The translations under genes and the position numbers were made by a program. From SIG291 sp045543455 (GTDB taxonomy: Bacteria > Bacillota > Clostridia > Lachnospirales > Lachnospiraceae), in assembly GCA_045543455.1 (NCBI GenBank), contig JAZQMK010000064.1:1-22593 (forward strand): 22,593 nucleotides of DNA, read 5' to 3'. Of this stretch, positions 1 through 7,723 are shown in pieces. The notes under the pieces were generated by a model. That model ran no database searches. It was not told the origin of the DNA and saw nothing but the letters and a program-made list of their open reading frames with translations. Positions within the stretch are counted from its first letter, which is position 1. Each line of letters opens with the position of its first letter.

Positions 1-2
1 CT

Positions 3-3000
3 TCAATGGATAAATTTGACCATGAGATTTCCATAAGCTCAGTTACAGGCGTTATGAAATCTAGTGATACAAGAAAAAAGAGAAGAGACGATGCACTGCA
101 AAAAAGAGCAGAGCTTCATTGTCATACAAAAATGAGTGAAATGGATGGCGTTTCAGATGTAAAAGAGCTTATAGATACTGCCATATCCTGGGGACACAAG
201 GCAATAGCATTGACAGATCACGGTGTGGTTCAGGCATTTACAGAAGCTTATCACCACATAGAAAAAGTGGAAAAGAAATATAAACAAAAGGACGAAAAGC
301 TGGACTTTAAGCTTATTTATGGTATGGAAGGCTATCTTGTAGACGATTTAAAAGACATTGTAACTAACTCGAAGGGCCAGTCCTTAGATGATAAATTTGT
401 TGTATTTGATATTGAGACTACAGGACTTAGTCCTGATAATGACAGAATTATAGAAATAGGAGCCGTAAAATTTGAAAATGGCGAAATTACAGACCGATTT
501 TCAAGCTTTGTAAATCCAGTTATACCAATACCATTTAAAATCGAAAATCTTACCGGAATAAACGACAGCATGGTTATAGAGGCTCCGTTAATTGAACAGG
601 TATTGCCTGAATTTTTAGAGTTTTGTAAGGATTGTATATTAGTGGCACATAATGCAGAGTTTGATGTAAGCTTTATTAAAGCTAAAGCAAAGAGAATCGG
701 TGTTACGTATGAGCCAACCTATCTTGATACAATTGCATTAGCCAGAATACTTATGCCTAATTTAAATAAATATAAGCTTGATGTAGTAGCGAAGGCATTA
801 GAATTACCGCCTTTCAATCATCATAGAGCAGTTGATGATGCTACAGTTACCGCGCAGATATTTGAAAAGTTTATAAAAATGTTAAAAGACAGGGATGCTA
901 CTGATTTGGATAAGGTAAATAAAATCAGCTATCTTAATGCAGAAGCAATAAAAAAGCTTCCTACATACCATGTAATATTATTAGCAACAAGTGAAGTGGG
1001 AAGAGTTAATTTATATAGATTGGTATCTATGTCCCATTTACAATATCTGCACAGAAGACCAAGAATACCTAAAAGTGAATTAAATAAACACAGAGAAGGT
1101 ATTTTAGTAGGCTCAGCTTGTGAAGCAGGTGAATTATATCAGGCGATTTTAAATGGTCGTGATGAAAGAGAAATAACAAGATTAGTTGAATTTTATGACT
1201 ATCTTGAAGTTCAACCTACAGGTAACAATATGTTTATGGTACGAAGTGACAAATATTCAATTAATTCAGTTGAAGATTTACGAGATATAAATAGACGTAT
1301 TGTCAGCCTTGGGGATAAATTTAATAAAATGGTTGTAGCCGCTGGTGATGTTCATTTTACAAAGCCAGAGGACGAGGTTTACAGAAGAATTTTAATGGCA
1401 GGACAAGGCTTTGATGATGCGGACGAGCAGGCACCATTGTATTTAAAGACAACACAGGAAATGCTTGATGAATTTGCATATTTAGGTAACGATAAAGCTG
1501 AGGAAATAGTAATAACCAATCCGGGCAAAATCGTAGATATGTGCGAAAAAATTGCACCGGTACGACCTGATAAATGTGCTCCTGTAATCGATAAATCAGA
1601 AGAAACCTTAAAAAATATATGCTATGACAGGGCCCATGAAATATATGGAGAAAATCTGCCAAAGGTGGTTGTTGAAAGACTTGAAAGAGAGCTTAATTCC
1701 ATTATTTCAAATGGTTTTGCCGTTATGTATATAATTGCACAAAAATTAGTGTGGAAATCCAATGAGGATGGTTATTTAGTTGGTTCAAGAGGTTCCGTAG
1801 GTTCTTCCTTTGCGGCTACAATGGCAGGAATAACAGAGGTTAATCCATTAAGCCCACATTATTATTGCAGCGAATGTCATTACAGTGATTTTGAATCAGA
1901 TGAAGTAAGAGCCTTTGCAGGAGGTGCTGGATGTGATATGCCAGACAAAAAATGTCCTGTATGCGGTGCTTTATTGAAAAAAGATGGATTTGATATACCT
2001 TTTGAAACCTTCTTAGGCTTTAACGGAGATAAAGAACCTGATATAGACCTTAATTTTTCAGGTGAATATCAGGCAAAAGCACATGCCTACACAGAGGTAA
2101 TTTTTGGAAAAGGACAAACCTTTAAAGCAGGAACTATAGGCACAGTTGCAGATAAAACTGCATTTGGCTATGTAAAAAAATATTACGAAGAACGTAATCA
2201 ATATAAGCGTAATTGCGAGATTGAGCGTCTTTTACAGGGTTGCGTAGGAGTAAAGAGAAGTACGGGACAGCATCCAGGTGGTATTATTGTATTGCCAATT
2301 GGTGAAGAAATCCACAGCTTTACACCTGTTCAGCATCCGGCAAATGATGAAAAATCCAATATTATAACTACACATTTCGATTACCATAGTATAGACCACA
2401 ACCTTTTAAAGCTTGATATACTTGGACATGATGATCCTACTATGATTAGAATGTTGCAAGACTTAACAGGCGTTGATCCTAAGACTATTCCATTGGATTC
2501 AAAAGAAGTTATGTCCTTATTTAAGAATACGGAAGCTTTAAAAATAAAGCCAGAGGATATTGGTGGCTGTAAGCTTGGAGCATTAGGTATACCGGAATTT
2601 GGTACAGATTTTGCTATGCAGATGCTTATAGATACCAAGCCACAGTATTTTTCAGATTTGGTAAGAATAGCAGGTCTTTCTCATGGTACAGACGTATGGC
2701 TTGGTAATGCACAGAAATTATTAGAAGAAGGCAAGGCAACCATTTCTACTGCAATTTGTACAAGAGATGATATTATGGTATATCTTATTAATCAGGGAAT
2801 GGATAAGGGTGAATCCTTTAAAATAATGGAAAGCGTACGTAAAGGAAAAGGTCTTACTCCAGAATGGGAGGAGCATATGATTGCGGCCGGAGTACCGGAA
2901 TGGTACATATGGTCTTGTAAAAAGATTCAATATATGTTCCCTAAAGCCCATGCAGCCGCATATGTTATGATGGCATGGAGAATTGCTTATTGTAAGGTGT

Positions 3001-3476
3001 TCTATCCTTTGGCATATTATACAGCATTTTTCAGTATTAGAGCTAAAGCATTTTCTTATGAAATGATGTGTCTTGGCAGAGATAAGCTAGAACATTTCCT
3101 AGAGGATTACAAGAAACGAGATGCTCTAAAACAGCTTTCTGCAAAAGAAGAAGATTCTCTTCGAGATATGAGAATAGTTCAGGAAATGTACGCAAGAGGA
3201 TTTGATTTTATGCCTATTGAATTGGAAAAGGTTAAGGCAACACAGTTCCAGATTATAGATGGAAAGATAATGCCTTCATTAAGTTCAATTGATGGTCTTG
3301 GTGAAAAGGCTGCATTTGCAATTGAAGAAGCTGTTAAAAACGGACCATTTCTTTCAAAGCAGGATTTTGCACAGAGAACAAAGGCAAGTAAAACAGTTAT
3401 TGAATTAATGTCTAAGTTAGGCATATTGGAAGGGCTGCCTGAATCAAGTCAGTTATCTATTTTTGATTTTACTTAA
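3..3476 (+). CDS. polC: DNA polymerase III PolC-type alpha subunit (5' end missing)
   Basis: This is the replicative DNA polymerase of low-GC Gram-positive bacteria, combining 5'-3' polymerase and 3'-5' proofreading activity in one chain. The frame is open to the left edge, so the gene starts outside the window; about 1,157 codons are present, and I infer that roughly 300 N-terminal residues (the OB-fold region) are missing. Counting from the ATG at 6: a PHP domain begins near residue 36 (LHCHTKMS); a DEDDh exonuclease is inserted into it, with FDIETTG at 134-140 and HRAVDDA later; cysteine pairs of the PolC zinc site follow (CSEC, then CPVC); then the polymerase motif PDIDLNFSGEY and QHPGGIIVLP. 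The arrangement PHP interrupted by exonuclease is diagnostic of PolC rather than DnaE. No GC-rich terminator follows; the next gene starts 66 bp downstream behind its own promoter. Confidence 0.97.
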   Translation, partial: SMDKFDHEISISSVTGVMKSSDTRKKRRDDALQKRAELHCHTKMSEMDGVSDVKELIDTAISWGHKAIALTDHGVVQAFTEAYHHIEKVEKKYKQKDEKLDFKLIYGMEGYLVDDLKDIVTNSKGQSLDDKFVVFDIETTGLSPDNDRIIEIGAVKFENGEITDRFSSFVNPVIPIPFKIENLTGINDSMVIEAPLIEQVLPEFLEFCKDCILVAHNAEFDVSFIKAKAKRIGVTYEPTYLDTIALARILMPNLNKYKLDVVAKALELPPFNHHRAVDDATVTAQIFEKFIKMLKDRDATDLDKVNKISYLNAEAIKKLPTYHVILLATSEVGRVNLYRLVSMSHLQYLHRRPRIPKSELNKHREGILVGSACEAGELYQAILNGRDEREITRLVEFYDYLEVQPTGNNMFMVRSDKYSINSVEDLRDINRRIVSLGDKFNKMVVAAGDVHFTKPEDEVYRRILMAGQGFDDADEQAPLYLKTTQEMLDEFAYLGNDKAEEIVITNPGKIVDMCEKIAPVRPDKCAPVIDKSEETLKNICYDRAHEIYGENLPKVVVERLERELNSIISNGFAVMYIIAQKLVWKSNEDGYLVGSRGSVGSSFAATMAGITEVNPLSPHYYCSECHYSDFESDEVRAFAGGAGCDMPDKKCPVCGALLKKDGFDIPFETFLGFNGDKEPDIDLNFSGEYQAKAHAYTEVIFGKGQTFKAGTIGTVADKTAFGYVKKYYEERNQYKRNCEIERLLQGCVGVKRSTGQHPGGIIVLPIGEEIHSFTPVQHPANDEKSNIITTHFDYHSIDHNLLKLDILGHDDPTMIRMLQDLTGVDPKTIPLDSKEVMSLFKNTEALKIKPEDIGGCKLGALGIPEFGTDFAMQMLIDTKPQYFSDLVRIAGLSHGTDVWLGNAQKLLEEGKATISTAICTRDDIMVYLINQGMDKGESFKIMESVRKGKGLTPEWEEHMIAAGVPEWYIWSCKKIQYMFPKAHAAAYVMMAWRIAYCKVFYPLAYYTAFFSIRAKAFSYEMMCLGRDKLEHFLEDYKKRDALKQLSAKEEDSLRDMRIVQEMYARGFDFMPIELEKVKATQFQIIDGKIMPSLSSIDGLGEKAAFAIEEAVKNGPFLSKQDFAQRTKASKTVIELMSKLGILEGLPESSQLSIFDFT

Positions 3477-3482
3477 AAAATC

Positions 3483-3510
3483 TTGAAATTTTTTAAAAAT
3501 AATGTAAAAT
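3483..3510 (+). promoter_or_regulatory. Predicted sigma-A promoter of the GGDEF-EAL gene
   Basis: TTGAAA at 3483-3488 and TAAAAT at 3505-3510 are separated by 16 bp and lie 33 bp before the start codon. The surroundings are very A/T-rich, so a chance match is possible. Confidence 0.45.
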
Positions 3511-3542
3511 ATAGATATAGGAACGCATAGGATGGTGATGGT

Positions 3543-4901
3543 ATGAATACAGAAGATACCAATATTTTATTAACAGAGGAAGCGAAAAAAGAACATTATA
3601 TTTATACATTGAAAAAGCTTGTGGATGAGAACGAAGATAAGGAATATGACAGTCTTACAGGTCTTATGAAGCGTAAAGCGTTCAATTATTATGCCTATGA
3701 GATGATTAACTCTAACAAGGACAAAAAATTTGCCATAATATTGTTAGACATATACCGTTTCAAGACAGTTAATGAGTTCTTTGGTAGAGAAGCAGGAGAC
3801 AAGATATTAATATACATAAGTGAGATTTTTAAGAAGTATCAGAAGGACTATTGTGTGGCTGCCCATTTAAGAGCAGATATATTTGCTATGGCAATAGAAT
3901 TTAAATCTCAGGAAGAATTGATTTCCATCGCTGATGATATTTCTGAAAGTATATTAGAGCATCCTTTTGAATGCAGACTTATGCCTGCTATTGGAATATG
4001 TGTTTCTCAGACTAATGATGAGCCTATAAGCATTATGTGTGACTATGCTAATCTTGCGTTAGAGACTATAAAAGGTAAGGTATTTAATTCCTATGCATTT
4101 TATGATGAAAAATATCGTAAGAAGCTTTTAGCAGATAAGCGTATTGAAAATGATATGGTAAAGGCATTAAGAACTGGACAGTTTGACATATATATCCAGC
4201 CTAAGGTAGATTTAAAGACTGGAATTGTCAATGGTGGAGAGGCATTAGTAAGATGGAATCATCCTACTTATGGAGTTATGTTTCCAAAAGACTTTTTACC
4301 TATATTTGAGCAGAATGGCTTTATTATTGAACTTGACATCTATATTTGGGAAAAGGTATTTAAGCTTATTAGAAGCTGGTTAGACAGAGGTATTAAACCG
4401 GTACCATTATCTATGAATCTTTCAAGAATACATTCCCGCAACTTGATTTTTGAAGATAAGCTTAATTATTTATCGGAAAAATATAATGTTGCACCAGGTT
4501 ATGTAAGGATTGAACTTACAGAAAGTTCATTTATGGAAAATGAAGAGCAGTTGTTTGAGGTTATGCAACGCATGAGAAGTGGCGGCTTTACATTTTCAGT
4601 GGATGATTTTGGAACTGGATATTCAGCTATGGCATTGCTTAAAAAACAGCCAATAGATGAAGTTAAGATTGATAAAGAATTTATATCAGGATTTATTAAT
4701 CAGAAGAAATCAAGAATTATATTACAGCATATTATTGCAATGATGACAGAACTTGATATAGAAGTGATAGCAGAAGGTGTTGAGAACAAGGAACAGGCAG
4801 ATTTCTTATTTGAATGTGGTTGCAAATCAGCACAGGGCTTTATGTATCACAAGCCTGTATCAATACAGGAATTTGAAGAATTAATTGTTAATAAAGAATA
4901 A
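3543..4901 (+). CDS. GGDEF-EAL domain protein, probable c-di-GMP phosphodiesterase
   Basis: A 452-residue cytosolic protein with no transmembrane segment or signal peptide. Residues 36-190 form a GGDEF domain (DSLTGL at 36-41), but the active-site motif reads RADIF (110-114) in place of GGDEF, so diguanylate cyclase activity is unlikely. Residues 205-450 form an EAL domain that keeps the residues known to be needed for c-di-GMP hydrolysis: EALVR at 233-237, the Asn in MNLS, Glu in IELTES near 324, DDFGTG at 354-359, Lys near 375, Glu in AEGVE near 411, and the Gln in AQGF. The likely role is therefore degradation of c-di-GMP, with the GGDEF half possibly acting as a regulatory GTP-binding domain; that last point is inference. 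The gene is a single transcription unit between its own promoter and a strong terminator. No sensor domain is fused, so the input signal is unknown. Confidence 0.93.
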   Translation: MNTEDTNILLTEEAKKEHYIYTLKKLVDENEDKEYDSLTGLMKRKAFNYYAYEMINSNKDKKFAIILLDIYRFKTVNEFFGREAGDKILIYISEIFKKYQKDYCVAAHLRADIFAMAIEFKSQEELISIADDISESILEHPFECRLMPAIGICVSQTNDEPISIMCDYANLALETIKGKVFNSYAFYDEKYRKKLLADKRIENDMVKALRTGQFDIYIQPKVDLKTGIVNGGEALVRWNHPTYGVMFPKDFLPIFEQNGFIIELDIYIWEKVFKLIRSWLDRGIKPVPLSMNLSRIHSRNLIFEDKLNYLSEKYNVAPGYVRIELTESSFMENEEQLFEVMQRMRSGGFTFSVDDFGTGYSAMALLKKQPIDEVKIDKEFISGFINQKKSRIILQHIIAMMTELDIEVIAEGVENKEQADFLFECGCKSAQGFMYHKPVSIQEFEELIVNKE

Positions 4902-4906
4902 GTATA

Positions 4907-4946
4907 AAAAGAGTACACGTCATTTTATTGTGTGTACTCTTTTGGT
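4907..4946 (+). terminator. Rho-independent terminator after the GGDEF-EAL gene
   Basis: A perfect 12-bp stem (4907-4918 with 4932-4943) encloses a 13-nt loop, and the right arm ends in TTTT. It begins 5 bp after the stop codon. The left arm starts with AAAA, so it could work on both strands. Confidence 0.85.
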
Positions 4947-4965
4947 ATTCCATATTCACTAAAAT

Positions 4966-4992
4966 AAAAAAAGAACCTCGCTTGCGAGATTC
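4966..4992 (-). terminator. Rho-independent terminator of tRNA-Glu
   Basis: On the minus strand, arms at 4984-4992 and 4973-4981 form a 9-bp stem with one mismatch and a 2-nt loop, followed by a T run (4966-4972 read on the minus strand). It lies about 30 bp beyond the 3' end of the tRNA gene. Confidence 0.8.
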
Positions 4993-5023
4993 TAGATTGG
5001 GTTGGGCTGTATAAATACAGTAG

Positions 5024-5095
5024 CAGCTCGTACGGGAATCGAACCCGTGTTTCCGCCTTGAGAGGGCGGCGTCTTGACCGCTTGACCAACGAGCC
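5024..5095 (-). tRNA. tRNA-Glu, anticodon CTC
   Basis: The reverse complement folds into a 72-nt cloverleaf beginning GGCTCGTTGGTCAAGCGGTC. The anticodon loop is CTCTCAA between stems CCGCC and GGCGG, giving anticodon CTC (reads GAG). The T arm is ACGGG-TTCGATT-CCCGT. The D arm and overall form resemble bacterial glutamate tRNAs. The first acceptor pair is G·U rather than the usual G-C, and no CCA is encoded. A minus-strand promoter and a terminator frame the gene, so it is transcribed alone. Confidence 0.9.
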
Positions 5096-5114
5096 ATAAA
5101 AACATCACTTGACT

Positions 5115-5143
5115 ATGATATACTATATTAAGAAAAAAATCAA
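5115..5143 (-). promoter_or_regulatory. Predicted promoter of tRNA-Glu
   Basis: On the minus strand, TTGATT (5143-5138) and TATCAT (5120-5115) are separated by exactly 17 bp. The -10 box lies 19 bp upstream of the tRNA 5' end, a suitable distance for a short leader. Confidence 0.6.
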
Positions 5144-5160
5144 GTACTTTTTTAAATATA

Positions 5161-5189
5161 ATGACAAATTTTAATTAGAATGGTATAAT
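5161..5189 (+). promoter_or_regulatory. Predicted sigma-A promoter of the AIM24-family gene
   Basis: ATGACA (5161-5166) and TATAAT (5184-5189) have 17-bp spacing, and TG one base before the -10 makes it an extended -10 promoter. It diverges from the tRNA-Glu promoter and leaves a leader of about 60 nt that contains an imperfect palindrome (5219-5242). Confidence 0.65.
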
Positions 5190-5258
5190 TACTAATGTAC
5201 TAAAGTAAAAAGATAATAGACTAAAGTATAATTACTTAAGTCTGGAAAGAGAGGAAAA

Positions 5259-6017
5259 ATGTATAAAGTTAAAAATGTATTTGAAAGCAGCAATGTAAGT
5301 GTTATTGCAGAAAAAGGCTCATACAAGGTCATTGAGCATAAGAGAGATTTAAGTGTTTCACCGGTTAATGCAGTTGCGGCATATTATGCATCGGAGATGA
5401 ATGTAAGAAGAAGACAGGTTGTAATTGATTTAAATGGTAATTCGGTAACATTACAAGCCGGAGCGATGCAATGGATGATTGGTGATGTAAATGTAACTAG
5501 TGGTATTAAAGGTGTTGGTAGTCTTTTTGGTAAGATGGTTTCTTCGGCGGTTACAGGTGAATCTGCAGTAAAACCATCGTATTCAGGTAGTGGCTGTGTA
5601 ATGCTAGAGCCTACATATAAGCACCCAATTGTACTTGATTTATCTGAATGGGGTGGTAAGGTTGTTTTAGATGATGGTTTATTCCTTGCATGTGATGGAA
5701 CAATCAACCAGAAGGTTGTGGCAAGAAGCAATTTTTCATCTGCAGCATTAGGCAATGAAGGTTTATTCAACCTTTCTTTAGTTGGTAACGGATATGCAGT
5801 TATTGAAAGCCCGGTACCAGAAAGTGAACTTATAGAATTTGAATTAACAAATGACTGTGTTAAGATTGATGGTAATATGGCTATTGCCTGGTCAGGGGAT
5901 CTTAATTTTACAGTAGAAAAATCAGGAAAGAGCCTTTTAGGTTCTGCTGCATCAGGAGAAGGTCTTGTTAATGTTTATAGAGGAACAGGTAAGATACTTA
6001 TGACTCCAACAGCTTAG
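5259..6017 (+). CDS. AIM24 family protein
   Basis: A 252-residue protein with the features of the AIM24 family (Pfam PF01987): a beta-rich, glycine-rich fold with repeated hydrophobic strands and phrases such as LQAGAMQWMIGDV (about residues 66-78), GVGSLFGKM, and a LDDGLFLACDGTI segment in the middle. Family members are soluble beta-structure proteins of unclear bacterial function, named after a yeast mitochondrial protein. No signal peptide or membrane segment is seen. The start is supported by GAGAGG about 6 bp before the ATG. The stop codon is followed directly by the Spo0A-box region of the spoIIG promoter, with no terminator between, so some readthrough into spoIIGA is possible. The function here is unknown. 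Confidence 0.85.
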   Translation: MYKVKNVFESSNVSVIAEKGSYKVIEHKRDLSVSPVNAVAAYYASEMNVRRRQVVIDLNGNSVTLQAGAMQWMIGDVNVTSGIKGVGSLFGKMVSSAVTGESAVKPSYSGSGCVMLEPTYKHPIVLDLSEWGGKVVLDDGLFLACDGTINQKVVARSNFSSAALGNEGLFNLSLVGNGYAVIESPVPESELIEFELTNDCVKIDGNMAIAWSGDLNFTVEKSGKSLLGSAASGEGLVNVYRGTGKILMTPTA

Positions 6018-6039
6018 TTTGTCGAATTATGTCGACAAA
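6018..6039 (+). promoter_or_regulatory. Pair of Spo0A boxes upstream of spoIIGA (distal)
   Basis: TTTGTCGAA at 6018-6026 matches the Spo0A box core exactly, and 6031-6039 is an inverted copy (TTTGTCGAC on the minus strand, one mismatch). The pair begins on the base after the AIM24 stop codon. Spo0A~P is known to activate the spoIIG promoter in Bacillus from upstream and -35-proximal boxes. Confidence 0.7.
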
Positions 6040-6061
6040 TTATTAAAAATAGATACATACA

Positions 6062-6095
6062 TTCGACAAAATATATAGAAACATCTGAGTATAAT
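6062..6095 (+). promoter_or_regulatory. spoIIG promoter with -35-overlapping Spo0A box
   Basis: A third, perfect Spo0A box lies at 6062-6070 (TTCGACAAA, inverted orientation). It overlaps a -35-like TCGACA (6063-6068), which is 21 bp from a perfect TATAAT at 6090-6095. Unusually long spacing with a Spo0A box over the -35 is the layout known for B. subtilis spoIIG. The box is 31 bp (about three helical turns) from the distal pair. This predicts sigma-A transcription dependent on Spo0A~P. Confidence 0.75.
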
Positions 6096-6159
6096 ATGCT
6101 TAGTCAGTACAAAAGGAGGTGCTGTGTAAGCGTATATATTATACTTAGATGTTTTATTT

Positions 6160-6963
6160 TTGGTCAATTTTTTTATGGATGCCTTTGCGCTACTTGTATT
6201 AATAAAGGTCCAAAGAATTAATACAAGCCTTATAAGACTGATAGCAGCTGCGGCAATAGGCGCATTATGGGTGTGCATAATAATGGTGCTAAAAATAAAC
6301 ATAGTCATAGAAATGTTATTTTCATATATAGTAATAGTTATTATTATGGTGAAAATAGTAGCTTATGCATACAAATTTACAAAGATATTAAAAATGTCGG
6401 CGTTATTATATCTTATAACTTTTACTATGGGAGGAATGGCACATTTTTTATATTATTATACATACTGTGGATATTTTTTAAAAAATCTTTTAGATGAAGG
6501 CTTAGGACCATTAATAATAATAATGTGTTCAGCAATGCTTTATCTGTTAGTCAGGGGAGTTATTGAACGTCACAGATTGTATGATGAAAAGCTATTTAAG
6601 GTAAAAATTGTCATAGGAAATACTGAAGTATACGTTAATGCCTTATATGATTCGGGAAATACCTTAATTGACCCTATATATAATAAAGCAGTTAATGTTG
6701 TTGAAAGAGATAAGCTACAAAAATTGGTAGAAAAAAATGGAGGAGTAACAAATTTACATTACAGACTTATACCATATTCGTCTTTGGGTAATAAGCGGGG
6801 AATTATACCTGTAATTGATGTGGATTATATATGTATATATAAGGGTGAAGAAATTAAAGTAATTAATAAGGCGGCAGTGGCAGTTTATGATGGTGTTTTG
6901 AGTAAACACAGTACATACTCTATGTTGCTTAATACAGTGATATTTGAAAAACAGGAGGTATAG
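6160..6963 (+). CDS. spoIIGA: SpoIIGA, sporulation sigma-E factor processing peptidase
   Basis: Membrane-embedded aspartic protease that removes the pro-sequence of SigE in the mother cell after septation. About five hydrophobic segments occupy the first 135 residues, followed by a cytosolic protease domain with the catalytic motif DSGNTL (Asp near residue 164 counted from the TTG at 6160). The start is a real problem: codons from 6130 onward in the same frame read AYILYLDVLFLVNFFMD, which looks like the conserved SpoIIGA N-terminus, and an AGGAGG at 6114-6119 sits at the right distance for GTG at 6124, but that GTG is followed at once by TAA (6127-6129). The first canonical in-frame start after this stop is TTG at 6160, 40 bp from the Shine-Dalgarno sequence. 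The coordinates use this TTG as a conservative choice. sigE follows after 2 bp. Confidence 0.85.
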   Translation: MVNFFMDAFALLVLIKVQRINTSLIRLIAAAAIGALWVCIIMVLKINIVIEMLFSYIVIVIIMVKIVAYAYKFTKILKMSALLYLITFTMGGMAHFLYYYTYCGYFLKNLLDEGLGPLIIIMCSAMLYLLVRGVIERHRLYDEKLFKVKIVIGNTEVYVNALYDSGNTLIDPIYNKAVNVVERDKLQKLVEKNGGVTNLHYRLIPYSSLGNKRGIIPVIDVDYICIYKGEEIKVINKAAVAVYDGVLSKHSTYSMLLNTVIFEKQEV

Positions 6964-6965
6964 CA

Positions 6966-7706
6966 GTGACTATAAAAGTATCAGTGCCAAATACAATAAA
7001 ATTTAAAATAGTACCAACCATTAAAAATTTAATGCTTACAAGAGAGGGAGAGGTTCACTATATTGGTGGAGCGGATGTGTTACCGGCACCACTTGATGGA
7101 AAAACAGAGGGAGAGATGATTGCACTTTTAGGGAGTGAAGATGAAGCATATGGAAAATCTATGCTGATTGAACATAATTTAAGACTTGTTGTGTACATAG
7201 CTAAGAAATTTGATAATACGGGAGTAGGGGTTGAGGATTTAATCTCTATAGGTACAATAGGTCTTATTAAGGCAATTAATTCATTTTCACCTGAGAAAAA
7301 TATAAAGTTGGCAACATATGCTTCAAGATGTATTGAAAATGAGATTCTTATGTATTTAAGAAAGAATAACAGAAAGAAATTAGAGATATCCATAGATGAA
7401 CCGTTAAATGTTGATTGGGATGGCAATGAGCTTTTGCTTTCGGATATACTTGGAACAGATGAGGATGTAATTTATAAAGATATTGAAAATGCAGTTGAAA
7501 GAAAGCTTCTTAATAAGGCTATTGAAAAGCTTTCAGAAAGAGAAAGAGTAATTATAGACCTTAGATTTGGTTTGAGCAGGCCTGATGGTTCAGAAATGAC
7601 TCAAAAGGAGGTGGCAGATTTACTCGGCATTTCCCAATCCTATATTTCTAGATTGGAAAAGAAGATTATAAAGAGATTAAAAAGAGAAATTGTAAAATTG
7701 GAATAG
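6966..7706 (+). CDS. sigE: RNA polymerase sporulation sigma factor SigE (pro-SigE)
   Basis: Early mother-cell sigma factor made as an inactive precursor. The 246-residue product has an N-terminal pro-sequence of about 30 residues ending in the EVHYIGGAD segment typical of pro-SigE, then region 2 (HNLRLVVYIAKKF, LISIGTIGLIKAINSF, LATYASRCIENEILMYLRK), the DEPLNVDWDGNELLLSD linker, and region 4 with a helix-turn-helix (EVADLLGISQSYISRLEKKI). The GTG start at 6966 has a strong CAGGAGGT at 6951-6958, inside the end of spoIIGA, so the two genes are cotranscribed and translationally close. The pro-sequence is present, so SpoIIGA processing is still expected. The gene ends 10 bp from the convergent sigG stop. 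Confidence 0.97.
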   Translation: MTIKVSVPNTIKFKIVPTIKNLMLTREGEVHYIGGADVLPAPLDGKTEGEMIALLGSEDEAYGKSMLIEHNLRLVVYIAKKFDNTGVGVEDLISIGTIGLIKAINSFSPEKNIKLATYASRCIENEILMYLRKNNRKKLEISIDEPLNVDWDGNELLLSDILGTDEDVIYKDIENAVERKLLNKAIEKLSERERVIIDLRFGLSRPDGSEMTQKEVADLLGISQSYISRLEKKIIKRLKREIVKLE

Positions 7707-7723
7707 ACCTAAGGGTCTATTCC
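7700..7723. terminator. Hairpin spanning the stop codons of convergent sigE and sigG
   Basis: Arms GGAATAGACC (7700-7709) and GGTCTATTCC (7714-7723) are perfectly complementary around a 4-nt loop. Each arm contains one TAG stop, so both genes end in Leu-Glu-stop inside the same stem. Neither side has a strong T run, so it is only a possible weak bidirectional terminator; it could instead protect the 3' ends. Confidence 0.5.

Noticed and set aside
3476..3500. Terminator after polC
   Set aside because: An A/T-only inverted sequence (TTAAAAAAT and ATTTTTTAA) forms a weak stem without GC pairs, and it overlaps the promoter of the next gene.
4888..5097. Minus-strand open frame over tRNA-Glu
   Set aside because: Its N-terminal half (WSSGQDAALSRRKHGFDSR) is the typical false translation of a tRNA gene, and it continues through two terminators.
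6018..6039. Terminator after the AIM24 gene
   Set aside because: The TTTGTCGA/TCGACAAA symmetry is better explained as a pair of Spo0A boxes; there is no T run after it.
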